Below, piece after piece: positions 26,555 to 34,534 of a stretch of DNA of 64,000 bases. A program made the translations under genes and the position numbers. Within the stretch, counting starts at the first letter, position 1. Each line of letters opens with the position of its first letter. The DNA comes from an uncultured Spirochaetales bacterium (GTDB taxonomy: Bacteria > Spirochaetota > Spirochaetia > Sphaerochaetales > Sphaerochaetaceae). The stretch covers positions 33,918 through 97,917 of the forward strand of contig CASEKE010000009.1 of the NCBI GenBank assembly GCA_949288415.1, given 5' to 3'. The notes beneath the pieces are model-generated. The model was not told the DNA's origin. It saw only the letters and a list, made by a program, of their open reading frames with translations, and made no database searches.

Positions 26555-26584
26555 AAGCCTGGCTGTACGGTCAGGCTTTTTTAA
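26555..26584 (+). terminator. Partial terminator between binding protein and permeases
   Basis: Stem AAGCCTG (26555-26561) / CAGGCTT (26572-26578), 10-nt loop, followed by further Ts. It sits 17 bp after the DctP-type gene and 15 bp before the DctQ-type gene. It probably lowers permease expression relative to the binding protein. Confidence 0.75.
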
Positions 26585-26593
26585 GAGGTAAAC

Positions 26594-27124
26594 ATGAATA
26601 AACTATTGAAAATCCTGGATGGCATCGTATCGTTTATTCTCATCGTCCTTGTAGGTTTCCTCGCTGTCGGGGTGGCCATAACGATCGTTCTGAGATATTT
26701 CTTCGGGCTTTCGTTCAGCACTCTGGAGGAGTTCCTCACGATGGCTTTCATCTTCACGACGCTTTTCGGATCCGCTCTCGCGATAAGGGAAAGGCAGCAT
26801 ATATCGATAGCTTTCCTCGCCGACAGGTTGGCAGGGGACAGCAGGATCAGAAAGACCATATCCGTGATTCTCGTCGATGCATCGATCATTTTCGTTTCGG
26901 CCGTCATGGTCTACTACTCGTGTAGATGGATCGGGCAGGTAGGATCCTTCGTATCCCCGAACTCCCATCTTCCGATGGCCGTATATTACATTTTCGTACC
27001 TATAACGTTCGCGCTGACGATATTCTATGCGATCGTGGATATCCTCTCCCGTTTCTTCTCCATAGAGGATTCGAAGAGCGGATATACGACCGATGACGTA
27101 CTCCCGGAGGAGGAAGAAAAATGA
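26594..27124 (+). CDS. TRAP transporter small permease, DctQ family
   Basis: 176-residue protein with four membrane helices, matching the DctQ subunit that supports the large TRAP permease. Recognisable are VAITIVLRYFFGLSFSTLEE (helix 2 and the conserved E) and RERQHISIAFLADRL. The C-terminal tail is acidic (PEEEEK). Its stop overlaps the start of the large permease (ATGA at 27121), indicating translational coupling. Start at ATG 26594 after AGAGG. Confidence 0.9.
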   Translation: MNKLLKILDGIVSFILIVLVGFLAVGVAITIVLRYFFGLSFSTLEEFLTMAFIFTTLFGSALAIRERQHISIAFLADRLAGDSRIRKTISVILVDASIIFVSAVMVYYSCRWIGQVGSFVSPNSHLPMAVYYIFVPITFALTIFYAIVDILSRFFSIEDSKSGYTTDDVLPEEEEK

Positions 27125-28398
27125 ATCTTGTACTTCTTTTCGTCGCCTTGGTTGTTTTCATCCTCATTGGAGTACCTATCGGTTACTCCCTCGGAGGAGC
27201 CGGCATAGTATACTTCTTTCTGGAGAATCCGTCGTTCCTGATGAGCGTTCCCCAGAGGGTCTTTGCCGGGTTGAATTCGTTCATACTCATCGCAATGCCG
27301 CTTTTCATGCTCTCCGGAGAGCTGATGAACCATGGAGGACTCACCAACCGTCTGATCAATTTCGCACTTCTCATCTGCAAGCCGTTCAGAGGCGGCCTCG
27401 GAGAGGTCAACGTCGTCGCATCCATGATCTTCGGCGGAATAACCGGCTCGTCCGTCGCAGACACTTCAGCACTTGGTTCGATCCTCATCCCGGACATGAC
27501 GAAGCAGGGATACTCCAAGGAATTCTCGACCGGCATCACCGTGGCTTCTTCCACGGTCGGAATGATAATTCCTCCATCTATTCCTATGTTGATGTTCGCC
27601 ATGGTGTCAGGAGTATCTGTAGGCAAGCTATTCATGGGAGGCGTCATACCGGGAATCTGCATCGGAATATTCCAGCTCATCGTCGTATGGATCTATTCCG
27701 AGAAGAAGGGTTACCACAAAATCGAGGCAAAGATCGAGGTTTCCAAGGCCAAGGTCATAGTCGATGGAATCATCGCCTGCCTCATGCCTGTGTTCATCCT
27801 TGTTTTCACTACGTTCGGAATCACGACGGCAAGCGAGAGCGCCGCGGTAGCAGTCGTCTATTCGCTCATAGTCGGAAAGTTCTTCTACAAGGAACTCAAG
27901 TGGAAGCACATCGTAGCCGCGCTCAAGAAGACTGCGATAATGACAGCAACGATCATGATCATCGGTGGCTTCACTAACGTGTTTACGTACATACTCGCAA
28001 TCAAACAGGTCCCTCTTGCGATTGCAACGTTCATCCTGGACTCCAGCATACCGACATGGGTCATCTTCCTGCTGCTCGATATTCTGGTTCTCGTTCTCGG
28101 GACATTCCTCGACGTGGTACCGTGCATCCTTCTCATCGCGCCGATACTTCTTCCCGTGTTCACGACTCTCGGCATGAGCGAGATAACGTTCGGAATGATT
28201 CTTGTGGTCGGCCTCGCCATCGGTCTTGTGACACCTCCGGTAGGAATGTGCCTGAACGTCGGAAGCAAAATTTCCGGAATGTCCATTCTGAGCGTATTCA
28301 AGGCATCCGCACCTTTCCTCGTGTGCAATCTGTGCGTTCTGCTGATGGTGACTTTCATACCGGCCGTGTCCACATGGCTGCCAAGTCTTTTGATTTAA
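27121..28398 (+). CDS. TRAP transporter large permease, DctM family
   Basis: 425-residue membrane protein with about twelve helices, the sodium-driven transport subunit. Motifs include IGVPIGYSLGGAGI at the N-terminus, FMLSGELMNHGGLTNRLI, MIFGGITGSSVADTSALGS (helix hairpin), STVGMIIPPSIPM and GLVTPPVGMCLNVGSKISG near the end. Length and order are normal for DctM. The aldolase gene follows 12 bp downstream in the same unit. Confidence 0.94.
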   Translation: MNLVLLFVALVVFILIGVPIGYSLGGAGIVYFFLENPSFLMSVPQRVFAGLNSFILIAMPLFMLSGELMNHGGLTNRLINFALLICKPFRGGLGEVNVVASMIFGGITGSSVADTSALGSILIPDMTKQGYSKEFSTGITVASSTVGMIIPPSIPMLMFAMVSGVSVGKLFMGGVIPGICIGIFQLIVVWIYSEKKGYHKIEAKIEVSKAKVIVDGIIACLMPVFILVFTTFGITTASESAAVAVVYSLIVGKFFYKELKWKHIVAALKKTAIMTATIMIIGGFTNVFTYILAIKQVPLAIATFILDSSIPTWVIFLLLDILVLVLGTFLDVVPCILLIAPILLPVFTTLGMSEITFGMILVVGLAIGLVTPPVGMCLNVGSKISGMSILSVFKASAPFLVCNLCVLLMVTFIPAVSTWLPSLLI

Positions 28399-28410
28399 GG
28401 AGGTAGATAC

Positions 28411-29190
28411 ATGACTTTGAAGGAGAAACTGAAAAAAGGTCCTGTGTTCGGCATAACATGCTATACGGGAATGGCTAGCGTGGTCGAATGCATCGGGGGA
28501 TGGGGATACGACTTCGTATACCTCGATCTCGAGCACTCCACAATAGACGGGCTGTGCAATATAGAGAGACTGATCCTTGCGGCGAAGCACGCTGGTGTCT
28601 CTCCGCTCGTACGCGTTTCCGGTCTCCATGACTCGGAGATACGCCAGGTGCTCGAGATGGGAGCCGAGGGAGTCGTAGTTCCTCATTGCAGGACCCGCAA
28701 GGATGTCGAGGAGATAGTGAAGAATGCGAAGTTCCCGCCCATGGGCAGAAGAGGAGGCGAGAGCAACGTGCGCGCCGCGGGCTTCGGCATAAACGGGTTC
28801 TCTTGGACGGAATATACAAAAAAGAGCAACGAGGACACCATGATCATCCCGATGGACGAGGACTTCGAGTTCACCGACAACATTGAGGACATCCTGGATG
28901 TTGAAGGAATCGATGCCGTCAACTTCGGACCTGTGGATTATGCGCTTTCCGTCGGAGCCGAGGTGGGCTACAAGATTACGGATGAAAGGGTCGAGACCGG
29001 ATATAGGAGACTGCGTGAAGAAGCAGGAAAAAGGGGTATAGGAATAATGGCTCCTGTTGTACCTTCCAAGGAGGAGGATCTCAGGACCGCCATCGCGCGA
29101 GGCATAAATATGCTCATACTTGGAAACGACATGTATCATCTCAATCAGGGACTGAAGGCAGTTGCGGAAGAGGTGCGCAAGGTAAGGTAA
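28411..29190 (+). CDS. HpcH/HpaI-family aldolase (2-keto-3-deoxy acid type)
   Basis: 259-residue TIM-barrel class II aldolase related to 4-hydroxy-2-oxoheptanedioate and 2-keto-3-deoxy-rhamnonate/glucarate aldolases. DFVYLDLEHSTID (metal-site Glu/His region), LVRVSGLHDSEIRQVLEMGA, GVVVPHCRTRKDVEEIV and MGRRG are family signatures. It would cleave a keto-deoxy sugar acid to pyruvate or a hydroxy-pyruvate plus an aldehyde. Ribosome site AGGAGG lies just upstream, and the gene follows the TRAP permease, supporting import and cleavage of a sugar acid. Confidence 0.9.
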   Translation: MTLKEKLKKGPVFGITCYTGMASVVECIGGWGYDFVYLDLEHSTIDGLCNIERLILAAKHAGVSPLVRVSGLHDSEIRQVLEMGAEGVVVPHCRTRKDVEEIVKNAKFPPMGRRGGESNVRAAGFGINGFSWTEYTKKSNEDTMIIPMDEDFEFTDNIEDILDVEGIDAVNFGPVDYALSVGAEVGYKITDERVETGYRRLREEAGKRGIGIMAPVVPSKEEDLRTAIARGINMLILGNDMYHLNQGLKAVAEEVRKVR

Positions 29191-29241
29191 TACTTCACAT
29201 CGAAAGGAATAACCTGTATATTACTTTCAAAGGAACTTGAG

Positions 29242-29970
29242 ATGGCTGAAATCAGTACTACTATATTCGAGGAATTGAAAAGGGAGATAACGACACTGAA
29301 GATCATCCCCGGCGGAAAGATAAGCGAGGCTGAGATATGTGCACGTTTTTCCGTTACACGTCCTCCTGTACGAACTGCGTTCCAGCGTCTTCAGGATATC
29401 GGTCTGATGGAGACCATACCCTACAAGGGTGCCCGGGCGACGCTTATAAGTCTGTCCTCGGTGCACCAGATGATTTTTCTCAGGACGGCGGTGGAATCGT
29501 GGATAATAAGGGATTTCATCGATTCCAAGCCGTCTCCGTTCGAGCTCGAGGAGCTCGAGCACAACATAAGGATGCAGAAACTGCACGTCGAGGAAAAGGA
29601 AGTCGACGAGAAACAGTTCTTCGTCCTGGATTCGGCCATGCACCAGTTCTGGTTCGACAAGATGCGCTGCAGCTGGGTCTGGAATCTGATACAGAACGAT
29701 ATCAACTATGAACGCTTCAGGATGCTTGATTTCGTGGGGACGCTCGGCTATCAGGAAATAATAAGCGATCATGTCAAATTGTTTGCCGCCATAAAGGATG
29801 GCGACAAGGACCAGATCACGCCGATTCTCTCCGCACATCTGAATGCCGGACTGAGAAGGATGGGAAATCTGATCCTTACCGACTACAAGCAGTACTTCAT
29901 TCTCGATGACGACGACAACAGCTACTGGGTGGAATACAACAGGAAGATTTCCGGCCTGCTGAGGCGATGA
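29242..29970 (+). CDS. GntR-family regulator, FadR/FCD type
   Basis: 242-residue regulator: N-terminal winged helix (residues ~5-70; GGKISEAEICARFSVTRPPV containing the recognition helix, then DIGLMETIPYKGARATLI) and a helical FCD ligand domain with metal-site residues (DSAMHQFWFD, HVKLFAAIKDGD, LSAHLNAGL). It lies 51 bp after the aldolase gene with its own AAAGGAA ribosome site. It likely senses the imported acid or its product and binds the GTGATATCAC sites at 25461-25489. Confidence 0.9.
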   Translation: MAEISTTIFEELKREITTLKIIPGGKISEAEICARFSVTRPPVRTAFQRLQDIGLMETIPYKGARATLISLSSVHQMIFLRTAVESWIIRDFIDSKPSPFELEELEHNIRMQKLHVEEKEVDEKQFFVLDSAMHQFWFDKMRCSWVWNLIQNDINYERFRMLDFVGTLGYQEIISDHVKLFAAIKDGDKDQITPILSAHLNAGLRRMGNLILTDYKQYFILDDDDNSYWVEYNRKISGLLRR

Positions 29971-30034
29971 CTGTATGGTCATCCCTCTATAGCTGAAGAA
30001 GATTCCTATTCATCACCTAAAGCCGTTTTTGTTG

Positions 30035-30047
30035 TAGAATCTATTCC
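30035..30047 (+). promoter_or_regulatory. -10 box placed for leaderless transcription of trmD
   Basis: TAGAAT (30035-30040) ends 7 nt before ATG 30048 and no ribosome site is present. A -35 is not convincing. Confidence 0.5.
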
Positions 30048-31289
30048 ATGAAAATAACTTTTCTATCCATCTTTCCGGAATCGTTTTCGAGCTTCCTTTC
30101 TTTCCCCGTGATCGAACGAGCCGTCAGAAACGGTCTTGTCGACATCGAGGTGAAGGACATTAAGGATTGCACGGATGGAAGTTTCAGAGCGATCGACGAT
30201 TCGCCGTATGGGGGCGGGGCAGGGCTACTTCTGAGGGTGGATGCTCTCTGCAATGCGCTTTCGGCTGTCGCCGACGCATCGTCGCGAACGATTCTCATGG
30301 GACCGAAAGGGAAAATGTTCACGCAGAAGATGGCTCATGAACTGGCCGAAGAAGAACATATCATTCTAATCGCCGGCCATTACGAGGGCGTAGATGAAAG
30401 GTTCAGACGCTATGTGGACGACGAGGTGTCGATAGGCGATTATGTGCTCACAGGTGGAGAGAGCGCAGCAATCGTCGTCGCAGAAGCCGTGATCAGACTC
30501 TTGGACGGCGTTCTGCGCGGTAAGTCATCGAAGGAGGAAAGCTTCGAGGATGGAATTCTGGAGTACCCTCAGTACACGCACCCTTCGGTGTACGACAAAG
30601 CAGAAGTCCCTGAAGTCCTGCTGGGCGGCAATCGCGAAGAGATATCACGCTTTTGTGAATTCGAGGCAATCAGGGATACCATCCGTCTGCGTCCTGACCT
30701 GCTGGAAGAAGATAGAAATTTCAATTTCTTTTCTCTTCACAGGGACTACCGGAACGAAAGTGGAATCATACGTTGGCTTGCCAATAGGCTTCCTGTTCCG
30801 GAAATCCTATATGAGGATGATCGATACCTTGTCCTTTCCAGACCGAAGGGAAGGACTCTGGCATCCGCAGAGCGTGAACGTATCCTGAAAACCATGGCTG
30901 CCGTGTTGAAGATGCTCTGGAGCATCGACATCTCCGACTGTCCATATGACGAGAGCCTCGGGAAAATCGTTTCCGGGCAGCGGGATAGAAGATTATCCTA
31001 CGAGGCATGGCGCCTCATCGACGAATCGGAGCGGATACAGATGAGCGAGGACATGGTATTTTCCCACGGCAGCCTACGATTGGATAGAATATTTGTAAAC
31101 GGGAACGGCATTTCATGCATCATTGATATGCAGTACGCAGGTATTGCGGATAGATATAGAGATTTGGCTTCCGCAATCAAATTGCTGGAAAAAGAGGGAA
31201 TCGGCATGGAAGAGTTTATCAACGCGCTGGATTTCGACATTGATGAGAAGAAGCTTGAGGTATTCTTGCGTATCGTCAATGTTCTATGA
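30048..31289 (+). CDS. trmD: tRNA (guanine-37-N1)-methyltransferase TrmD fused to an APH(3')-like kinase remnant
   Basis: 413 residues, about 170 longer than TrmD. Residues 1-~230 are complete TrmD: FLSIFPESF, GGGAGLLLRVDALC, GHYEGVDERFRRYVDDEVSI, GDYVLTGGESAA (trefoil-knot SAM site) and the C-terminal IRLRPDLLE. It methylates G37 of tRNAs using SAM. Residues ~235-413 resemble the C-lobe of aminoglycoside 3'-phosphotransferases (LWSIDISDCPYDE, FSHGSLRLDRIFVNG, IIDMQYAGIADRYRDLASAI). At the positions of APH catalytic D190, N195 and D208 it has S342, R347 and D360, with identical spacing, and the P-loop half of the N-lobe is absent. The added domain is therefore probably not an active kinase. 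It stands alone, without rpsP/rimM/rplS. Confidence 0.9.
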   Translation: MKITFLSIFPESFSSFLSFPVIERAVRNGLVDIEVKDIKDCTDGSFRAIDDSPYGGGAGLLLRVDALCNALSAVADASSRTILMGPKGKMFTQKMAHELAEEEHIILIAGHYEGVDERFRRYVDDEVSIGDYVLTGGESAAIVVAEAVIRLLDGVLRGKSSKEESFEDGILEYPQYTHPSVYDKAEVPEVLLGGNREEISRFCEFEAIRDTIRLRPDLLEEDRNFNFFSLHRDYRNESGIIRWLANRLPVPEILYEDDRYLVLSRPKGRTLASAERERILKTMAAVLKMLWSIDISDCPYDESLGKIVSGQRDRRLSYEAWRLIDESERIQMSEDMVFSHGSLRLDRIFVNGNGISCIIDMQYAGIADRYRDLASAIKLLEKEGIGMEEFINALDFDIDEKKLEVFLRIVNVL

Positions 31290-31482
31290 GTAAAGACTTC
31301 CGTATTCCCCGTGGGCAAATTATCGTAGCTGAAGCAGGTATGAAACAGTAGTTTCTCATGGAAGTTCACTCAGTCATGAGGCATCGGTATAGCAGAAATC
31401 GTCATTAGGGAAAGTATCGATTCGCATTGTAAAAGTATACGGTACCAAGTTTTGTGACGCTTTGACAATGTCTGGCAGGTGA

Positions 31483-31986
31483 TTATTGCTGGCAGATTTC
31501 TTCGAATATTCCCTTCTCTCTGTTTTTTCTTACATTGTTGTAATCGAAAATCCTGCCGCACATTGCTATGTATATCCCTGTTTCAAGCAGTTGAATCGCT
31601 CCTATCGCAACTCCCAGATTGAATTCGGAATCGCTGTTTTCCAGTGAATGTGGAATCATTGCTCCTGTGAACACTACTGTTTTGTCGCAAAACCTGTCAT
31701 CCGACGCTAGAAGTTTTGCTGTATCGACCATAGTGTCTGTTCCATGGATTACGACAATTTTTTTCTCATTGCTTGATATTATCTGATCTACAATCTTGCG
31801 CCTTTGGTCGGGAGTCATGAAAAGAGAGTCCACTGCTACGGCATTTTCCAGCCCTATGGACAATGTTGTCCTTGATTTACGCAGAATGTCTGGAATCTGA
31901 CTTTCTCTGAAAGTTAGTTCGCCCCGTATAGCATCGTATAGTTTATCGAATGTGCCGCCTGTCGTTATTATCTGGATATCGTGCAT
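31483..31986 (-). CDS. Single-domain asparaginase-like protein
   Basis: 167 residues corresponding only to the N-terminal domain of L-asparaginases (~330). The first catalytic loop IITTGGTFDKLYD, the second threonine motif VVIHGTDTMVDTAKLL, and MIPHSLENSDSEFNLGVAIG are present; the C-terminal domain that completes the dimer active site is missing. Such small family members occur in other bacteria with unclear substrates. ATG 31986 lies after AAGGAG with an 8-nt gap. It converges on trmD; 31290-31482 contains nothing else recognisable. Confidence 0.8.
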   Translation of the reverse strand: MHDIQIITTGGTFDKLYDAIRGELTFRESQIPDILRKSRTTLSIGLENAVAVDSLFMTPDQRRKIVDQIISSNEKKIVVIHGTDTMVDTAKLLASDDRFCDKTVVFTGAMIPHSLENSDSEFNLGVAIGAIQLLETGIYIAMCGRIFDYNNVRKNREKGIFEEICQQ

Positions 31987-32071
31987 CGTCTGTTCTCCTT
32001 CTTTTCGATCGTCCATGACGGAGGGGTAGAGAAGTCCTTTCGTACTTTTCCTTGAATATAGAACAAAAAGG

Positions 32072-32097
32072 AGACGGCGATGACAGGTTCGCCGTCT
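32072..32097 (-). terminator. Intrinsic terminator of the first bicupin gene
   Basis: On the minus strand a 9-bp stem AGACGGCGA / TCGCCGTCT (arms at 32072-32080 and 32089-32097) is followed by CCTTTTTG. It separates this gene from the asparaginase-like gene downstream. Confidence 0.85.
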
Positions 32098-32114
32098 ACC
32101 TTTATCCGAAATTT

Positions 32115-32873
32115 CTACTTTTCGGGAAATGGTCCCTCCGGGAATACTTTCAGGAAATCCTTTTCCTGCACGTACAGCTCGTAGTATACGTAATCAAGGT
32201 GTCCATCCGCAGGGACTTGAGATCCATGTGGAAGTCCTGCTTTGATGTAGCAGACATCTCCTGCTTTCTGATGGAACTTGTGTCCGTCGACTTCCATTGT
32301 GAAATTGCATCTTCCATGGCAGATGTTGTATTGTGCAACCGCCGCATGTCCTATTTCATAGAAGCCCGATCCGGCTTCAGCATGGTTGGAACCCATGACG
32401 ATACGGATCATCTGTTTGCCCACCACTACGGAACGCTGTTCAGTGTCGTTTTCTGTCAGCTTGACGTTCTGTGTATATACGAGACAATCTGATTCTTTGC
32501 GGAAGAGAGGAAGTACCAGATGGGATTCATCGTATCTCTGAAGATCATAGTCCGAAAGATAGAGATCGAACTTGGTATATGTGATATCTGTAAAAGCTGT
32601 CATTGTGAACGGTTCTTCGAGACTTGCGAAGAAGAATGAAAGCTCGGTGATTTCGTGTACCTTTTTGGATGCTACGATGTAACCATTGCCATCCTGGATG
32701 ATGTATGAAGAAAGAATGCGAGGGTTCGCATTTGCCGACAATGTCGCTCCTGCCTTGATTGCACCGCGATATGTTTTGACATTGGGAAGAGCCCCTGAGA
32801 GAATCTCCGTTTCGGCTACTCCATTTACGAATGTGAGATCGATATCCTCACTTCTGACATTTGCATAGTCCAT
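32115..32873 (-). CDS. Bicupin protein, unknown function (copy 1)
   Basis: 252-residue cytoplasmic protein with two beta-barrel cupin domains. The second is clearest: GHAAVAQYNICHGRCNFTME, then the classic second cupin motif KAGDVCYIKAGLPHGS near residue 215. It is homologous throughout to the protein encoded at 38684-39406 (shared LVLP/MILP stretch, YTQ, and RIVMG/RVLMG between domains). Cupins of this layout include isomerases, dioxygenases and ureidoglycine aminohydrolase; none can be assigned. The promoter region holds an IclR-type dyad at 32889-32905, so it may be controlled by the IclR gene at 39875. Confidence 0.75.
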   Translation of the reverse strand: MDYANVRSEDIDLTFVNGVAETEILSGALPNVKTYRGAIKAGATLSANANPRILSSYIIQDGNGYIVASKKVHEITELSFFFASLEEPFTMTAFTDITYTKFDLYLSDYDLQRYDESHLVLPLFRKESDCLVYTQNVKLTENDTEQRSVVVGKQMIRIVMGSNHAEAGSGFYEIGHAAVAQYNICHGRCNFTMEVDGHKFHQKAGDVCYIKAGLPHGSQVPADGHLDYVYYELYVQEKDFLKVFPEGPFPEK

Positions 32874-32888
32874 TATTTCCTCCTTTTT

Positions 32889-32905
32889 ATGAAAACATCT
32901 TTCAT
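32889..32905 (-). promoter_or_regulatory. IclR-type operator-like dyad before bicupin copy 1
   Basis: ATGAAA-ACATC-TTTCAT is an inverted repeat of the kind bound by IclR/KdgR family regulators. It lies between a minus-strand -10 (TATAAT, 32928-32923) and the AGGAGG ribosome site of the gene starting at 32873. Confidence 0.5.
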
Positions 32906-33035
32906 AATTTCTGTTTCATAGCATTATAATAAACGCCATGTATATTAACGTCAAATAAAAAAATAAAATTAATTTTCATTTTTCGTTTTACAATTTTGCC
33001 AATCGTGATGTATTCTCTCTAATAGGGAGAGAAAT

Positions 33036-34382
33036 ATGCGATACGCTGCAAAAAAGACATTCGACTTTACTGCCGGACCGATTGCCGGACCTCTCTTGAT
33101 GTTTGCCTTGCCGCTTCTTGCTGGAAATCTTCTGCAGCAGATGTATTCGATAACCGATTCGATCATTGTCGGCAGGTTGCTTGGGGCGAATGCCTTGGCA
33201 GCCATAGGTGCGGCGAGTCCTGTCATACGCTTGTCTATTGCATTGGCAATAGGCTTCACTCTCGGAGTTTCTGTTGTCATATCCCAGTATTACGGGGCTC
33301 ATGATGAAAAAAACATTAGAAATGTAATCTCCACCAGCTATATTTTTTTTACAGCCATAGCGCTTGTCCTGACTTTGATCGGGGTCGTTTTCGCTCCTGA
33401 CATATTGGAAATGATAGATACGCCGGAAACTGTCATGGGAGACGCCGTCGGATATCTGCGTCTTTCGTTTGCAGGTACGTTCTTCCTTCTTGGGTATAAT
33501 GTATCGAGTGCCGTATATAGAGGTGTAGGCAATTCGTTGATTCCGTTGTGCATGCTTTTGGCATCGACTGTTTTGAATATCGTTCTCGATCTGCTGTTCG
33601 TAATATACTTGGGCATGGGAGTTTCCGGAACGGCTTTTGCGACTGTGCTGAGTCAAGGTATTTCGTTCCTGCTGTCCTTCCTGTATTTCAATGGAGCGTA
33701 TCGTGAATACGGAATCCGGCTGTGCTCTCTGTCTTTCCGTGGACGGCTTTTGCAGCGAATATTGAAAATAGGAATACCTTCCGGGGTCAAAGGCTCCATG
33801 TATTGGCTTGGTTTCCTGCTGATAACAAGTCTTGTTAATTCCTATGGCGCGATTGCCGTAGCGGCATTCTCGATTGTCGGAAAAATCGATTCTTTCATAC
33901 AGACGCCTATGATATCCCTATCCAGCTCTCTGTCCACGTACGTAGGTCAGAATGTAGGGGCAAAGAATTGCAGACGTATCTCCCGTGGGGTGAATATCTG
34001 CATACTGATTTCGTTGGTATTCGCTTTTGTCATGACAGCTTCGGTTTTTCTTCTGTCCGACTGTCTGATGTCCCTTTTCACAAAGGAACAGGAAATAATC
34101 GAGTATGGATCGATGTATCTGAAGATCGTGTCCGTATTCTATCTCGTGTATGTTTTGCAGGAAGTACCCCAAGGCGTTGCAATAGGATGCGGTGATACGA
34201 TCTGGCTTCTGCTGTCAACGATTTTCGCCATGTGGGTTGTCAGACTGCCGTTGTCATATATCCTATCGGCGAGGTTCGGGTTGAATGGCATATGGCTTAG
34301 CATGCCGTCGGGATGGTTCGTTGCTCTTATATTCTGCGGGGGATACTACGTTTCCGGATATTGGCGGAAAAAATGCAAATGA
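33036..34382 (+). CDS. MATE-family efflux transporter (second copy)
   Basis: 448-residue antiporter of the same family as the one at 17738 but not a close copy. MYSITDSIIVGRLLGANALA in helix 2 and GYNVSSAVYRGVGNSLIPL are characteristic, with SYGAIAVAAFSIVGKIDSFI in the second half. It follows GGGAGAG upstream of ATG 33036 and stands alone between the bicupin and the sugar ABC operon. The substrate is unknown. Confidence 0.9.
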   Translation: MRYAAKKTFDFTAGPIAGPLLMFALPLLAGNLLQQMYSITDSIIVGRLLGANALAAIGAASPVIRLSIALAIGFTLGVSVVISQYYGAHDEKNIRNVISTSYIFFTAIALVLTLIGVVFAPDILEMIDTPETVMGDAVGYLRLSFAGTFFLLGYNVSSAVYRGVGNSLIPLCMLLASTVLNIVLDLLFVIYLGMGVSGTAFATVLSQGISFLLSFLYFNGAYREYGIRLCSLSFRGRLLQRILKIGIPSGVKGSMYWLGFLLITSLVNSYGAIAVAAFSIVGKIDSFIQTPMISLSSSLSTYVGQNVGAKNCRRISRGVNICILISLVFAFVMTASVFLLSDCLMSLFTKEQEIIEYGSMYLKIVSVFYLVYVLQEVPQGVAIGCGDTIWLLLSTIFAMWVVRLPLSYILSARFGLNGIWLSMPSGWFVALIFCGGYYVSGYWRKKCK

Positions 34383-34423
34383 TAAAATAATATTTCGAAA
34401 ATCGCTTTTATTTGATTGAAAAA

Positions 34424-34437
34424 TATATCATACAGTT
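34424..34437. promoter_or_regulatory. Shared 14-mer upstream of the sugar ABC operon
   Basis: TATATCATACAGTT occurs here, 98 bp before the binding-protein gene, and again at 40714-40727 just upstream of the IclR gene. It is a candidate IclR box. The surrounding 34383-34534 is very AT-rich with several possible promoter hexamers that I cannot choose between. Confidence 0.4.
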
Positions 34438-34534
34438 CGATTTGAATAAAAAAAATTGAAAAAATGAAAAAAATTTTTATATACAACTGAATCAAGGCGA
34501 TTTAATATAGAAAAAAAGCAAAAAGGAGAGAAAG

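Noticed and set aside
27628..29139. Open frame of 503 codons on the minus strand
   Set aside because: Antisense to the TRAP permease and aldolase; composition is typical of shadow frames and no motif is present.
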